NCBI GenBank assembly: GCA_001899635.1
Contig: MKVQ01000037.1
Span: 1-64,000, forward strand
Direction of reading: 5' to 3'
DNA length: 64,000 nucleotides
DNA from: Myxococcales bacterium 68-20
GTDB taxonomy: Bacteria; Myxococcota_A; Polyangia; Polyangiales; Polyangiaceae
The notes below the pieces were generated by a model. The model was not told the origin of the DNA and ran no database searches. It was given only the letters and a program-made list of their open reading frames with translations. Shown here piece after piece: positions 28,510 through 37,900 of this stretch. The number at the start of each line of letters is the position of its first letter. The stretch's first letter is position 1. The position numbers and the translations under genes are program-made.

Positions 28510-29035
28510 ATGCCGTCCCGCCTCCCGCCCTTCGAGCCCGACGTCCGCGTCGCGCCTCGACGCTGCCGGCGTTCGCGTACACCGACGCGGCGATCCTCGC
28601 CGCCGAGCGCGATCGGATCTTTCGCCGGACGTGGCAGCCGATCGGTCAGGCGAGTGACGTCGCGGTGCCGGCTCGTATCTGACCGGCGAGGTCGACGGCG
28701 CGCCGGTCGTCGTCACGCGCGACGCGGACGGCCACCGGCACGGCTTCCACAACGTATGCCGCCACCGCGCGGGGCCGGTCGCGATCGGCAAGGGCGCGCG
28801 CAAGTCGCTCACGTGCAAGTACCACGGCTGGACGTATGCGCTCGACGGCCGGCTGGTGACGACGCCCGAGCTCGGTGACGTGAAGGACTTCGACGAGAGC
28901 TGCCACGGGCTCAGACCGGTCCAGCGCGGGCTCGCTTCGGGGGCGTACGAGGCCGGACGCTTCTCCGCCCTCCGGGAGAACGGGGTCCACCACTTCCGGG
29001 CGCTCGTTCCCGAGCACCGGACGCGTCCACGCTGA
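28510..29035 (+). pseudogene. Rieske [2Fe-2S] oxygenase alpha-subunit remnant, frameshifted and truncated
   Basis: Reading frames must be switched twice to recover one protein. The start (MPSRLPPFEPDVRVA) is joined by a frameshift near 28557 to STLPAFAYTDAAILAAERD and RTWQPIGQASDV, then by a second shift near 28671 to GSYLTGEVDGAPVVVTR. The final frame (28691-29035) holds a complete Rieske motif: CRHRAG, then 16 residues later C-x2-H in TCKYHGW, and a TPELGDVKDFD tail as in ring-hydroxylating oxygenases. It stops at 29033-29035, before any mononuclear-iron catalytic domain. This is a decayed gene, or sequencing indels plus truncation. Intact relatives would be expected at about 350-450 residues. 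Confidence 0.8.
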
Positions 29036-29442
29036 GCGGTCGCTTGCGGGCTCCCGCCCTCGCATCCGCCGCTCCACGCGCACTCCGCGAATCGTTCTAC
29101 CTAGCCGCTTCGTCCACCGCCTCGAACCGTCCGGCGAGCGTGCCGGGCGACGCTCGCCGCCCGATCCATGGGGAAATTGGCGCACTTAGGCGCACCTCAA
29201 ACCCCTTTGAGGTCCAACATTAGCTGCGACCTGTAACCGCCTGGGATCATTCACTTTGCCCCGGCATAGAGAGCGCCCTTACAGTGTCTAAGTAGAGGCA
29301 GCCTCACACATTTTTTCCGTCTCAGTGCAGTTTGGAGTCGACCTCGGCTCCTGGGGCAGCGTATTCCCATGGTCGCGCGTAGCTCGGTACGCGCCCCCCG
29401 GGAGAGAATCTTCCCCCCGGGGAACCTGCCGGAGGTCGAGAA
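29036..29442 (+). other. Gene-free, relatively AT-rich interval upstream of the SUMF1 lipoprotein
   Basis: This 407-bp interval contains a perfect 8-bp stem-loop acctcaaa-cccc-tttgaggt (29194-29213), short poly-T and A/T-rich runs near 29300-29320, and a GGAGGT ribosome site (29431-29436) ahead of the ATG at 29443. It is notably less GC-rich than its flanks. It probably carries the promoter and leader of the SUMF1 gene; no RNA gene is recognised. Confidence 0.45.
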
Positions 29443-30393
29443 GTGATGCAGGACTACCGCCCGGCTTGGCTTATTGCAGGCTTCGGAGCTGGCCTCACGG
29501 CGTTCATCGCCGTCAGCGGCTGCACGCAAATCGGAGCCGTACGTTCGGAGCTGATCAAGAACAGCCCGATGGCAGCGCGGGTCCTCGGCGACCACGCTTC
29601 AGCTTCAGAACGCGCTACGAGCACGAGCGATTCCGTCCAGCTCACATCGGCAGCCTTTCCGCGCCTGGCCTTCGCCTCGGTCGAGTCGATCGTGGATGAG
29701 CTCGACGAGGCCGATCGCCCCCTCCCCATGAACGGGCTCTGCCCGGCCAACATGGCGAGCATCGACGACCGCTTCTGCGTCGACAAGTACGAGGCCTCGC
29801 TCGTCGAGGTGCTCCCCGACGGCGACGAGCGCCCCTACCCGTTCTACATGCCGGTCGACGGCCACAACGTCCGCGCGGTCAGCATGCCGGGCGTCTACCC
29901 GCAGGGCTACATCAGCGGGCGCGAGGCCGCCAAGGCGTGCAAGGCCTCCGGCAAGCGTCTCTGCAAGCCGCAGGAGTGGAAGACGGCCTGCAAGGGGCCG
30001 GAGAAGCTCCAGTACGGCTACGACAACAAGCGGAGCACCGGCACGTGCAACGACAACGGCCGGAGCCCGATCGGCTTCTACTTCATGGCGGAGATCCGGA
30101 ACGGCACCGCGTTCTCCTCGCCGAAGATCATGAACGACCCGCAGCTGAACCAGCTGCCGGGCACCCTCGCCGAGACCGGCTCGCACGAGGGCTGCACGAA
30201 CGAGTACGGCGTCTACGACATGGTCGGCAACATCCACGAGTGGGTGGATGATCCCGGCGGCTCGTTCCAGGGCGGCTACTACCTCGATGTCGAGAAGCTC
30301 GGCGAAGGCTGCGGCTACCGCGCCGACGCGCACGAGAACTGGTACCACGACTACTCGACCGGCTTCCGCTGCTGCGCGGACGTCGCCCAGTAG
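29443..30393 (+). CDS. SUMF1/FGE-domain lipoprotein
   Basis: A 316-residue protein. The signal ends in a lipobox VSGC (Cys27), after which about 70 residues of linker lead to a formylglycine-generating-enzyme-like (SUMF1) domain from about 97 to the end. Landmarks are FCVDKYEASL, VSGREAAKACKASGKRLCKPQEWKTAC-type spacing, YGVYDMVGNIHEWVDD, GGSFQGGYY and the terminal GFRCC. The pair of catalytic cysteines of true FGE (C-x4-C after GGS) is not seen, so it is probably a binding or sensory FGE-fold protein, as is common in myxobacteria. A GGAGGT ribosome site lies 6 bp upstream of the ATG. It is followed 87 bp later by the SGNH lipoprotein gene. Confidence 0.87.
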   Translation: MMQDYRPAWLIAGFGAGLTAFIAVSGCTQIGAVRSELIKNSPMAARVLGDHASASERATSTSDSVQLTSAAFPRLAFASVESIVDELDEADRPLPMNGLCPANMASIDDRFCVDKYEASLVEVLPDGDERPYPFYMPVDGHNVRAVSMPGVYPQGYISGREAAKACKASGKRLCKPQEWKTACKGPEKLQYGYDNKRSTGTCNDNGRSPIGFYFMAEIRNGTAFSSPKIMNDPQLNQLPGTLAETGSHEGCTNEYGVYDMVGNIHEWVDDPGGSFQGGYYLDVEKLGEGCGYRADAHENWYHDYSTGFRCCADVAQ

Positions 30394-30480
30394 AGAAACC
30401 GAAACGCGCCGCGACTCGACGCGACAGCTGCTCGCGACAGGGCTCGACCGATCGCAAACCCTCTGTCATAACCGGCCGCC

Positions 30481-31224
30481 ATGGCTCGACCGGTGACGAT
30501 CGTTGCGCTCGCGGGGCTCCTGTCGCTCGCGGCCTGCTCACGGAACGAGCCACCGGCACCACCCATGCCGAAGGAGTCGTCGAGCGCGGCGACGCTCTCC
30601 GGCGCGGTGTCCGTGCCGGCGGAGGAGGACTCGGGCGCAAGAGCAGACGCGGACGGCGCGCCGGAGGATCCCGGAGCGCCGAAGGACGCGAAAGGCCCTC
30701 GCTCGCTCGCTGGAAAGAAGGTCCTCCACGTCGGCGACTCGATGGTCGGCGGCCGCTTCGGGCTCACGCGCGCGTTCGAGTCGAAGCTCTCCGCCGAGGG
30801 CGCGAAGATCGTCCGCCACACGACGGTCAGCGAGACACTCTCGAGCTTCGACAAGACACCGACGCTGAAGGACCTGATCCGGACGCACGATCCGGACATC
30901 GTCGTCATCACGCTGGGGGCCAACGACGCGAACGTCCCTCACCCCGAGGTCTACGCGCACAACATCGAGAACGTCGTGAAGCGCGTCGGCGATCGCGAGT
31001 GCTGGTGGATCGGTCCGCCGAGCGTGAAGACGCCTGCTGGCGCGCCCGGCCCGAGCGGTCCGGACATGGGAGTCGTCTCCGTCATCCGCGACCACGCGGG
31101 AAAGTGCCGCTTCTTCGACTCGAGCAAGCTCGATCTCGAGCGCGCCTCCGACGGCATCCATCCGAACGACCGCGGCGCCGCCAAGTGGGCCAGCGCGTTC
31201 TGGGAAGTCTTTCGCGCGCCCTGA
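30481..31224 (+). CDS. SGNH/GDSL-hydrolase lipoprotein
   Basis: A 247-residue protein with a lipoprotein signal (LLSLAAC, Cys19), an Ala/Pro/Asp-rich linker to about residue 78, and an SGNH hydrolase domain: block I HVGDSMVGG (Ser nucleophile), block III ITLGANDAN (oxyanion Asn), and block V SDGIHPND with catalytic Asp and His. It should be an envelope-located esterase, possibly acting on acetylated glycans or peptidoglycan; the substrate is unknown. ATG at 30481 fits the signal peptide directly. It probably forms a pair with the upstream SUMF1 lipoprotein. Confidence 0.88.
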   Translation: MARPVTIVALAGLLSLAACSRNEPPAPPMPKESSSAATLSGAVSVPAEEDSGARADADGAPEDPGAPKDAKGPRSLAGKKVLHVGDSMVGGRFGLTRAFESKLSAEGAKIVRHTTVSETLSSFDKTPTLKDLIRTHDPDIVVITLGANDANVPHPEVYAHNIENVVKRVGDRECWWIGPPSVKTPAGAPGPSGPDMGVVSVIRDHAGKCRFFDSSKLDLERASDGIHPNDRGAAKWASAFWEVFRAP

Positions 31225-31322
31225 GGAGCCGCACGCGCCGTTCATCGGCGGCATCGCAAGGAGCGAAGAACGGCCGGACGTAAAAGCTGCAAGATGCAGC
31301 CATCGGGTCCGTCCCTCGCCCA

Positions 31323-31526
31323 CCTGCACCCGGCCTAGGAGCGTGGAGCGCGGATCTGCCGCGTGCGAACCTGCACGCGGCCTAGGAGCGTGGAGCGCGG
31401 ATCTGCCGCGTGCGAACCTGCACCCGGCCTAGGAGCGTGGAGCGCGGATGTGCCGCGTGCGAACCTGCACGCGGCCTAGGAGCGTGGAGCGCGGATGTGC
31501 CGCGTGCGAACCTGCACGCGGCCTAG
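31323..31526. repeat. 47-bp tandem repeat, four full copies plus a fifth partial, ending in a kinase stop codon
   Basis: The string cctgcac starts at 31323, 31370, 31417, 31464 and 31511, exactly 47 bp apart. Units alternate small variants (cccgg/cgcgg and atctg/atgtg). The last, partial copy ends in cctag, and its cta (31523-31525) is the complement of the TAG stop of the minus-strand kinase gene. The repeat fills the gap between two convergent genes. No unique spacers are present. Confidence 0.93.
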
Positions 31527-34126
31527 AACTTGTCGCTCACCGCGATTTCGCCGCCGCACGGGACGTCGATCGACTGCGGCTTGCCCGAGCTGCCGAGGCG
31601 CACGATGTGCGGCCCGCACTTGACCGTGACCTGCTGCGGCGTCTGCCCCAACGTCTTCTCGTCGACGAAGATCCGCCGGCCGGGCACGGTCCCCGTCGTC
31701 GTCACGATACCCATGCCCTCGGGGATGTCTCCCCGCGGCGCCGCACCTTCTGCGCTCTCCGCCAGCCTCGCAGAAGGCGCGGTGCTCGCGGACGACGCGC
31801 TGGCGGGCGGCGAGGCGCTTGCGGTCGCCACGACTCCCGCGACCGACGCGTCGGCGGATGGCGCCGGGTTCGCGGAGGGCGCAGCGCTCGCGATCGCCGT
31901 CGCGAGCGGCGCAGAGGCCGAAGCCAACGTGACCGCCGTCGCCGACGGAAGCGACGCGACCGCCGTCGCCGGCGAGGCGCCGCTCTCGTCGGCTTGGTTC
32001 GCGTTGCTCGCCTGGTAGCGGACGTACCCGACGACACCGGCACCCCCGGCTACGACCGCGAAGACGAGGACGGCGACGATGGCCCCGACACTCCGTCGGG
32101 TCGTCGATGGCATCGGTGGGACCAACGTCGGCTGCCCGGAGTCCCGCGCAGGCCAGGCGGGCTCGCCTGAGGAAGGGTGGCCCGGGAGCGCCGGGGGCAC
32201 CGGCGTCCGGTACGCCGCCGGTGGAACGTAGGGCGCCATGCGCCCCGTCGTCGTCGTGTTCGCCGCCCCTCCACCGCGAGCTGTCGGCGCGTCCTGGGGC
32301 TTCGTGCCCTCCGGCCGCTTCTCCATCGCGAGCGTGTGGGTCTGCAGAGGAAGCGGCGGCGGTCCGACCGGCATCGGCGGCGGCGGAGGCGCGAGCTCCG
32401 GTGGGGGCACGACCGTCGGCGCCTCGGCTTTCTCCACGAGCTCGCGCACGGTCGCGCCGAAGTCCTGCGCAGACGGCGGCGCGGGCTGGAGCGGCGGCGG
32501 GGCCGCGGGGAACTGACCGATGCCGCGCACGGGATCGAGCGGGGTCGCGTCGGGCGCACCATCGGGCCGGCTCGGCGGCTCCGTCTGGAGGATCGACGGC
32601 GGCATCGAGCTCGGTTGTTCGCGGAGGACCGCGTCGATGGCGTCCGTCAGCGCCATCCCCCGATGGATCCCGTCCGGTGGCTCGACGAGCGAATCGAAGA
32701 GCGACAGCGTCGCCGTCGAAGGCCCTTCGCTCGTCATCGGCGGATCGGGCACGGCGTTCGCGAGCCGCATCGACGCGCTCGGCCGCCTCGGAGGCTCCGG
32801 GGCAGCCGCGCTTGCAGGCAGCGCGGTACGGCTCGGGACCTTGGGCGGTATCGGCGACGCGTCGCTCCCGGGCGTCGTCCGTGGGAGCGCCGTCTGGCTC
32901 GGATTCTTCGGCGGACCGTCGGCGGCCGCACGCGCCGCTGTCATCCGTGGGACGCTCGGGGGAAGCGGCGGCGGAACGGCCTTCGGCGAGCCCCTTCTGC
33001 CCGACGATCCCGCTGCTGGAGGCACCGCCCCCGGAGGGTTCGCCGGCGGCGCAACGGCGGCTTGGAGGGTCTCGGTGGCTTTCCCCCCGACGAGCTGTGC
33101 GGGCACTCCGGCCACCGCCACCGTCGCCGCCGCCATCGAGGGCTGCGAGCCGGTCCGCACGACATTCAGCGCAGAGACGAGCCGCTCGCGCCCTTCGTCG
33201 GTGCGTACGACCGCGGTGAGGACGGCGACCATCTCCTCGGCCGTGATCGTGCGTCGTTCGGCGCGAGGCTCCAGCGCTCGCTTGACGGCGTCGCGCACGG
33301 TCCGATCGAGGTCGGGTCGGATCGTGTCGAGCCCGACGAGGCGCGGCTCGGCCATCGCTCGGAGCGCCTCGACCTCGGGGAGCGCGCCGCGCTGGAAGGC
33401 ACGTCGCTTCGTGAGCAGCTCCCAGAGGATGATGCCGCCCGCGTAGACGTCGGCACGAGGCGAGATCGCTTCGCCGGTCACCTGCTCGGGTGCCATGTAC
33501 CCGTAGGTGCCCTTGATCATCCCGGCGACGCTCTGATGGCTCAGGCCGGTGACCTTGGCCACGCCGAAGTCAGCGAGCTTCACGTGGCCGTCCCACGGCA
33601 CGAGCACGTTGGAGGGGTTGACGTCGCGATGAATCACCGGCGCGATGGCCCCCGACTCGTCGACCGCGGAATGCGCCGCCGCGAGCGCATCGAAGATCCG
33701 CGCCGCGACGTAGATGGCAGCGCGATCGTCGAGCTCGCGACCGATCCCCTTCAGCATCGTGCGCAGCCGCGTGAGCGGAGGACCGTCGATGTGCTCGAGG
33801 ACCATGCAGAGCTGGCCCTCCCTCCCCGCCTGCCGCGCTGGTGCGCCCGACTCCGAAACGGGGACCGCGAAGAAGTCGAAGAGCCGAACGATCGATGGAT
33901 GCGAGAGGCGCGCATAGGCGGACGCTTCGCGTGCGAACATGCGGGCGAACTCGTCGTCGCCTCGGAACTGCGAGAGAAGCAGCTTCAGGACGACGGTGCG
34001 CTCGAAGCCGAGCGGCCCCTCCGCCTTCGCGAGCAACACGTCGCTGGTTCCCCCGGTCGCCAGCCTACGAACGACCCGGTACCCTCCAATGCGCTCGACC
34101 GTGGTGTCGGCTTTCGTCACCGGCAA
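31523..34126 (-). CDS. Membrane Ser/Thr protein kinase with proline-rich region and PEGA-like tail
   Basis: About 867 residues. An N-terminal Hanks-type kinase domain (about 12-290) has a modified Gly loop (LATGGTSDV), catalytic Lys in VVLKLL, HRDVNPSN, LADFG and MAPEQVTGEA. The catalytic loop has Asn where most kinases have Lys (HRDLKP), close to the HRDVSP form common in myxobacteria. Residues about 330-680 are a Pro/Ala-rich linker, followed by one transmembrane helix (about 690-712) and an external Ala/Ser-rich segment ending in a PEGA-like domain (GRRIFVDEKTLGQTPQ). It should phosphorylate cytosolic targets in response to envelope signals. TTG at 34126 or GTG at 34120 are both possible starts. 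Confidence 0.88.
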   Translation of the reverse strand: MPVTKADTTVERIGGYRVVRRLATGGTSDVLLAKAEGPLGFERTVVLKLLLSQFRGDDEFARMFAREASAYARLSHPSIVRLFDFFAVPVSESGAPARQAGREGQLCMVLEHIDGPPLTRLRTMLKGIGRELDDRAAIYVAARIFDALAAAHSAVDESGAIAPVIHRDVNPSNVLVPWDGHVKLADFGVAKVTGLSHQSVAGMIKGTYGYMAPEQVTGEAISPRADVYAGGIILWELLTKRRAFQRGALPEVEALRAMAEPRLVGLDTIRPDLDRTVRDAVKRALEPRAERRTITAEEMVAVLTAVVRTDEGRERLVSALNVVRTGSQPSMAAATVAVAGVPAQLVGGKATETLQAAVAPPANPPGAVPPAAGSSGRRGSPKAVPPPLPPSVPRMTAARAAADGPPKNPSQTALPRTTPGSDASPIPPKVPSRTALPASAAAPEPPRRPSASMRLANAVPDPPMTSEGPSTATLSLFDSLVEPPDGIHRGMALTDAIDAVLREQPSSMPPSILQTEPPSRPDGAPDATPLDPVRGIGQFPAAPPPLQPAPPSAQDFGATVRELVEKAEAPTVVPPPELAPPPPPMPVGPPPLPLQTHTLAMEKRPEGTKPQDAPTARGGGAANTTTTGRMAPYVPPAAYRTPVPPALPGHPSSGEPAWPARDSGQPTLVPPMPSTTRRSVGAIVAVLVFAVVAGGAGVVGYVRYQASNANQADESGASPATAVASLPSATAVTLASASAPLATAIASAAPSANPAPSADASVAGVVATASASPPASASSASTAPSARLAESAEGAAPRGDIPEGMGIVTTTGTVPGRRIFVDEKTLGQTPQQVTVKCGPHIVRLGSSGKPQSIDVPCGGEIAVSDKF

Positions 34127-34245
34127 CCTTCAGCGTATCGCAATCCACGCACCGAGGACGAGAGCTTGCGGCAAGCTCGGGGTCGGTTGCACCAGACCGC
34201 GAGCAGGAACGGGAACGGGACGTGCTCCAGAGCCGGCTCGCAGGA

Positions 34246-34785
34246 CTACGCCTGCTCCTGTCGCTGTCCGAGGTCGGACTGGACTTCGTCGAGGAGCTCG
34301 TTGGCGCGGCCCTCCTCGATACCGAGCCCCTCGGCCAGATCGTTCAGGGTCTCGTTCTCCTCGTCGGCGATCGCGTTGTCTGCGAAGGCGATCGCCGCAG
34401 CGAGCACAAAGGCGACCTCGGCACGCGGGCGGTCGTCGCGCAGTCGGGCGACGACATCCTGCATCCGCGCCGGGCGCCCCTGGTCGGCGACGTTCTTCCC
34501 GGCAGCGTCGAGCATCGACTCCATGTGCGCCGTCCGGATCGTGTCCCCGGAGAGGTTGCGGAGGGCGCCCTTCAGGACCTCGCGCTCCTCGTTGCCGATC
34601 TTTCCGTCGGCGCTCATCATCAGGTACATCGCTTCGCAGAGCGGACCGTACTCCGCGAGGATGCCCATGAGCTCCACGGCATCGGCGGACATGCTCGGGT
34701 CCGCCGCCACCATCGACGGGCGCTGCCCGCGTTGCTGGAGTTGATCCCGAAGGCGAGCGAGCGTGGAGTTCGAGAGCCAGATCAT
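34246..34785 (-). CDS. TerB-like (tellurite resistance TerB family) protein
   Basis: A 179-residue alpha-helical protein. The ATG at 34785 starts MIWLSNSTLARLRDQ. The family core has two related acidic helical halves: MSADGKIGNEEREVLKGALRN (about 57-77) and FADNAIADEENETLNDLAEGL (about 134-154), each with the D-G/A-x-I-x-x-E-E pattern of TerB/DjlA N-terminal domains, which bind metal or act as signalling modules. No signal or membrane segment. It lies between a kinase gene and the SNF2 gene in the same direction; function here is unknown. Confidence 0.8.
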   Translation of the reverse strand: MIWLSNSTLARLRDQLQQRGQRPSMVAADPSMSADAVELMGILAEYGPLCEAMYLMMSADGKIGNEEREVLKGALRNLSGDTIRTAHMESMLDAAGKNVADQGRPARMQDVVARLRDDRPRAEVAFVLAAAIAFADNAIADEENETLNDLAEGLGIEEGRANELLDEVQSDLGQRQEQA

Positions 34786-34812
34786 CTGGGTCGAGCTTAA
34801 CCGCGGCGGCTC

Positions 34813-34866
34813 CTCCACGCCAGACGCAGCGGAAGGCGTCGCCCCGGCGCGTCTGGAGTCGTGGAG
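34813..34866 (-). terminator. Interrupted hairpin between SNF2 and TerB genes
   Basis: Arms ctccac+ccagacgc (34813-34827) pair with gcgtctgg+gtggag (34849-34866) with small internal loops, followed by three copies of gtggagtc-type 8-mers. It sits after the SNF2 stop. No T-run; it could be a terminator or a processing or stability element. Confidence 0.35.
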
Positions 34867-34901
34867 TCGTGGAGTCGTGGGAATGGGGAGCGAAGCGCGG
34901 C

Positions 34902-37900
34902 TCAGTCGAAGCGGAACAGCTCTTCGAGGTCGCCCTTCGTGAGCTTCTTCGCGCCGCCGACGTCCTCGCTGAGGACCGCGCCGACGAGCTCGCGCTTCTT
35001 GCCGCCGAGCTCGAGGATCTTCTCCTCGATCGTCCCCTTCGCGATCAGACGGTAGGTCGTGACGACCTTCGTCTGACCGATGCGGTGAGCGCGGTCGGTC
35101 GCCTGATCCTCGACCGCCGGGTTCCACCACGGGTCGAAGTGGATGACGGTGTCGGCCGCCGTGAGGTTGAGGCCGGATCCACCCGCCTTGAGCGAGATGA
35201 GGAACACCGGCGGGCCGTCCTCGCGCTGGAAGTTCTCGACGCGCGCGTGACGATCCTTCGTCGAGCCGTCGAGGTACTCGTACGCGACGCCGTCCTCCTC
35301 CATCGCGTTCCGGATGAGGGTGAGCATGCTGACGAACTGGCTGAAGACGAGCACGCGGTGACCGCCTTCGACCGACGTCTGGATGAGCTCGCGGAGCGCG
35401 ACGAGCTTGCCCGAGTCCACGTCGCCGAACTCGCGCGGAAGGCCGAGCAGGCGCGGGTCGCACGCCGCCTGACGGAGGCGCGTGAGGCCGGCGAGGATCT
35501 GGATGTGGCTCTTCGCCATTCCCTGACGCTCGACCTCGCCCATGACCTGCGCGCGGACCTCCTTGAGGACGGCGCCGTAGAGCGAGGACTGCTCGCCGGT
35601 GAGCTCGCAGAACTGGTCGCTCTCGATCTTCTCGGGCAGATCCTTCGCAACCTCCGCCTTCGTGCGGCGCAGGATGAACGGGTGGATCGTCGCCCGGAGA
35701 CGGGAGGCGGCCTTGGCGTCGCCGTTGTCGATCGGACGCCCGTAGCGCTCCTCGAACTTGTCGAGCGGACCGAGGAGGCCCGGGCTCACGAAGTCGAAGA
35801 TCGACCAGATCTCGGAGAGCCGGTTCTCGATCGGCGTGCCGGTGAGCGCGAGACGGCGGAGCGCCTTGAGCCGCTTCGCCGCGCGGGCCGTGGCGCTGAG
35901 CGGGTTCTTGATGTTCTGCGCTTCGTCGAGGATCGCGTAGGTGAGATCGAGCTTCGCGAGGAGCTCCTCGTCGCGCCGGAGGAGCGCGTAGCTCGTGATG
36001 ACGACGTCGGCGTCCTCGAGCTCGTCGGTGCGCTCCTTGCGCTCGCTGCCGTGCCACACCATGTGGTTCAGCGACGGTGCGAACTTGTCGAGCTCGCGCT
36101 CCCAGTTCGTAACGACGCTGGTGGGGGCGACGATGAGCGCCTTGAACTTCTTCTTCCCGTCGGCCTTCGCGTCCTTCTCGATTGCGCTCTTGACCGAGAG
36201 CATGAGCGCGATGGTCTGGACCGTCTTACCGAGACCCATGTCGTCGGCGAGGATGCCGCCCGACGCGATGTCATGCAGGAAGTGGAGCCACTGGAAGCCC
36301 TGCTCCTGGTACGGACGGAGCTGCGCCTTCAGGTTCCGCGGCTTCTTGACGACCTTGATTTCGTCGACATCGTGGAGCTTCTTGAAGAGGTCCTTCGCGC
36401 CGTCCGAGACGTGCGCCTTGCCGACCTGATCGAGCAGCTCCTGGATGCGACCGGCTTGAGAGAGTGGGAGCTTGCCGCCTTGTGCGCCGCTCGTCGCGAG
36501 GATCTCGGCCTGACGGAGGAGGACGGCCTTCACCTTCTCGGGATCGAGCTTCGCGAACGAGCCGTCGGAGAGGCGGACGTAGCGGCGGCCCTCGGCGAGG
36601 CAGCGCGCGAGCTCGTCCTGCGTGACGGCGATGCCGTCCGATTCGAACGTGAGCCGGAGCGAGAGCCAGTCGACGCCACTCGAAACGCGCGCGTTCGCCT
36701 GGAGCGACGTCGAGCGCACCTGCACGTCGACGAGGTCGTCCGGGATGAAGAGGTCCCAGTCCTCGGGGAGCGCACCGACGGCTTCGGTCCAGAACTGGAG
36801 CGCGTCGTCGCCGCGCGCGAGGAAGACCTGCCCGTCCTCGTCGGCCTTGAGTCCGAGCGCGCGGAGCTTGCTCGTCGCCTCCTGCTGGGCGGCGATGTCG
36901 CAACGGATGACCGTTGCGCGCTTGTCGGCGCGGACGCGTCGGGGCCCACGTCCGAGCTCCTCGTCGTCGTCGCCGCTGGTGACCTTGGGCGCCTTGACGA
37001 TGACCGGCGGGGTCATGCCGTCGGCGCGGACGTCGATCTCGACGTCCTCGTACGCGGCGCGAAGCGATACGCGGGCCTCGGTCAGCGTGCCGCCGGCGCG
37101 AAGCCGGAAGGTAGGCGGAATGTCGACGACATCGGCGACCTGCGAGAGATCGGGGAGCTCGGCGCCGACCTCGAGCGCGACGCGCGGGAGGCCCTGCGCG
37201 ATGAGCACCGGGAGGTTGTCGATCGACTCGGAGATCACCGGCGCGCGCATGAGCCGCCGGATGGCTCCCGGCGAGACGCGGCGATCGAGCGGGCGGGCCC
37301 AGCCCTCCTGCGCGTCGACGTGCCAGCCCGGGCTGCCTTCGAACCAGCCGCCCTGGTTGGTGGTGAACTTGCGCGGGTCGCCGGCGCGCTGGAACGCCGC
37401 CTTCACGAGCACCTGCTGGCCGTCCTGGCTCAGCTCGAGGTCGAAGCGCGGACGGACCGGCTCGTCGCCGAACCGGAGCTCCATCATCTGCGGTTCGAGG
37501 ATGACGCGGCGGCCCTTGAGGAACGGAAGGAGCTCGGCGGCGTCCTCGCCTCGGACCTCGACGCCCACGCGGCGCGGGCCGTCGGACTCGTGGCGCGCGA
37601 GCACGCGGAGCGCGTCGCGGTCGGCGGTCGGCCTCTGCGCCTGGAACGCGAGGAGCGCGGTCGCCGAGAGCGGCGTGCGCGCGTCGGGATCGAGAATCGA
37701 GACCGTCAGCGCCGATGGGCGCACCTGCATGCGGTACTCGATCGTCTTCGGCGCCGGCGGCATCGGCTCGGCGATCCACGCGTCGACCCCCGTCGCGCCG
37801 CGCCCGCCTCCCTCGACGGTGAACCCAGGACGGGCGCTCGAGACGCCCATCCCGGGCGCGACGCCGGCCCGCTGCGCGGCGAGCTTTCGTGCGCGCCGTC

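Noticed and set aside
31323-31526. CRISPR array
   Set aside because: Copies abut with no unique spacers and no cas genes are near; it is a simple tandem repeat.
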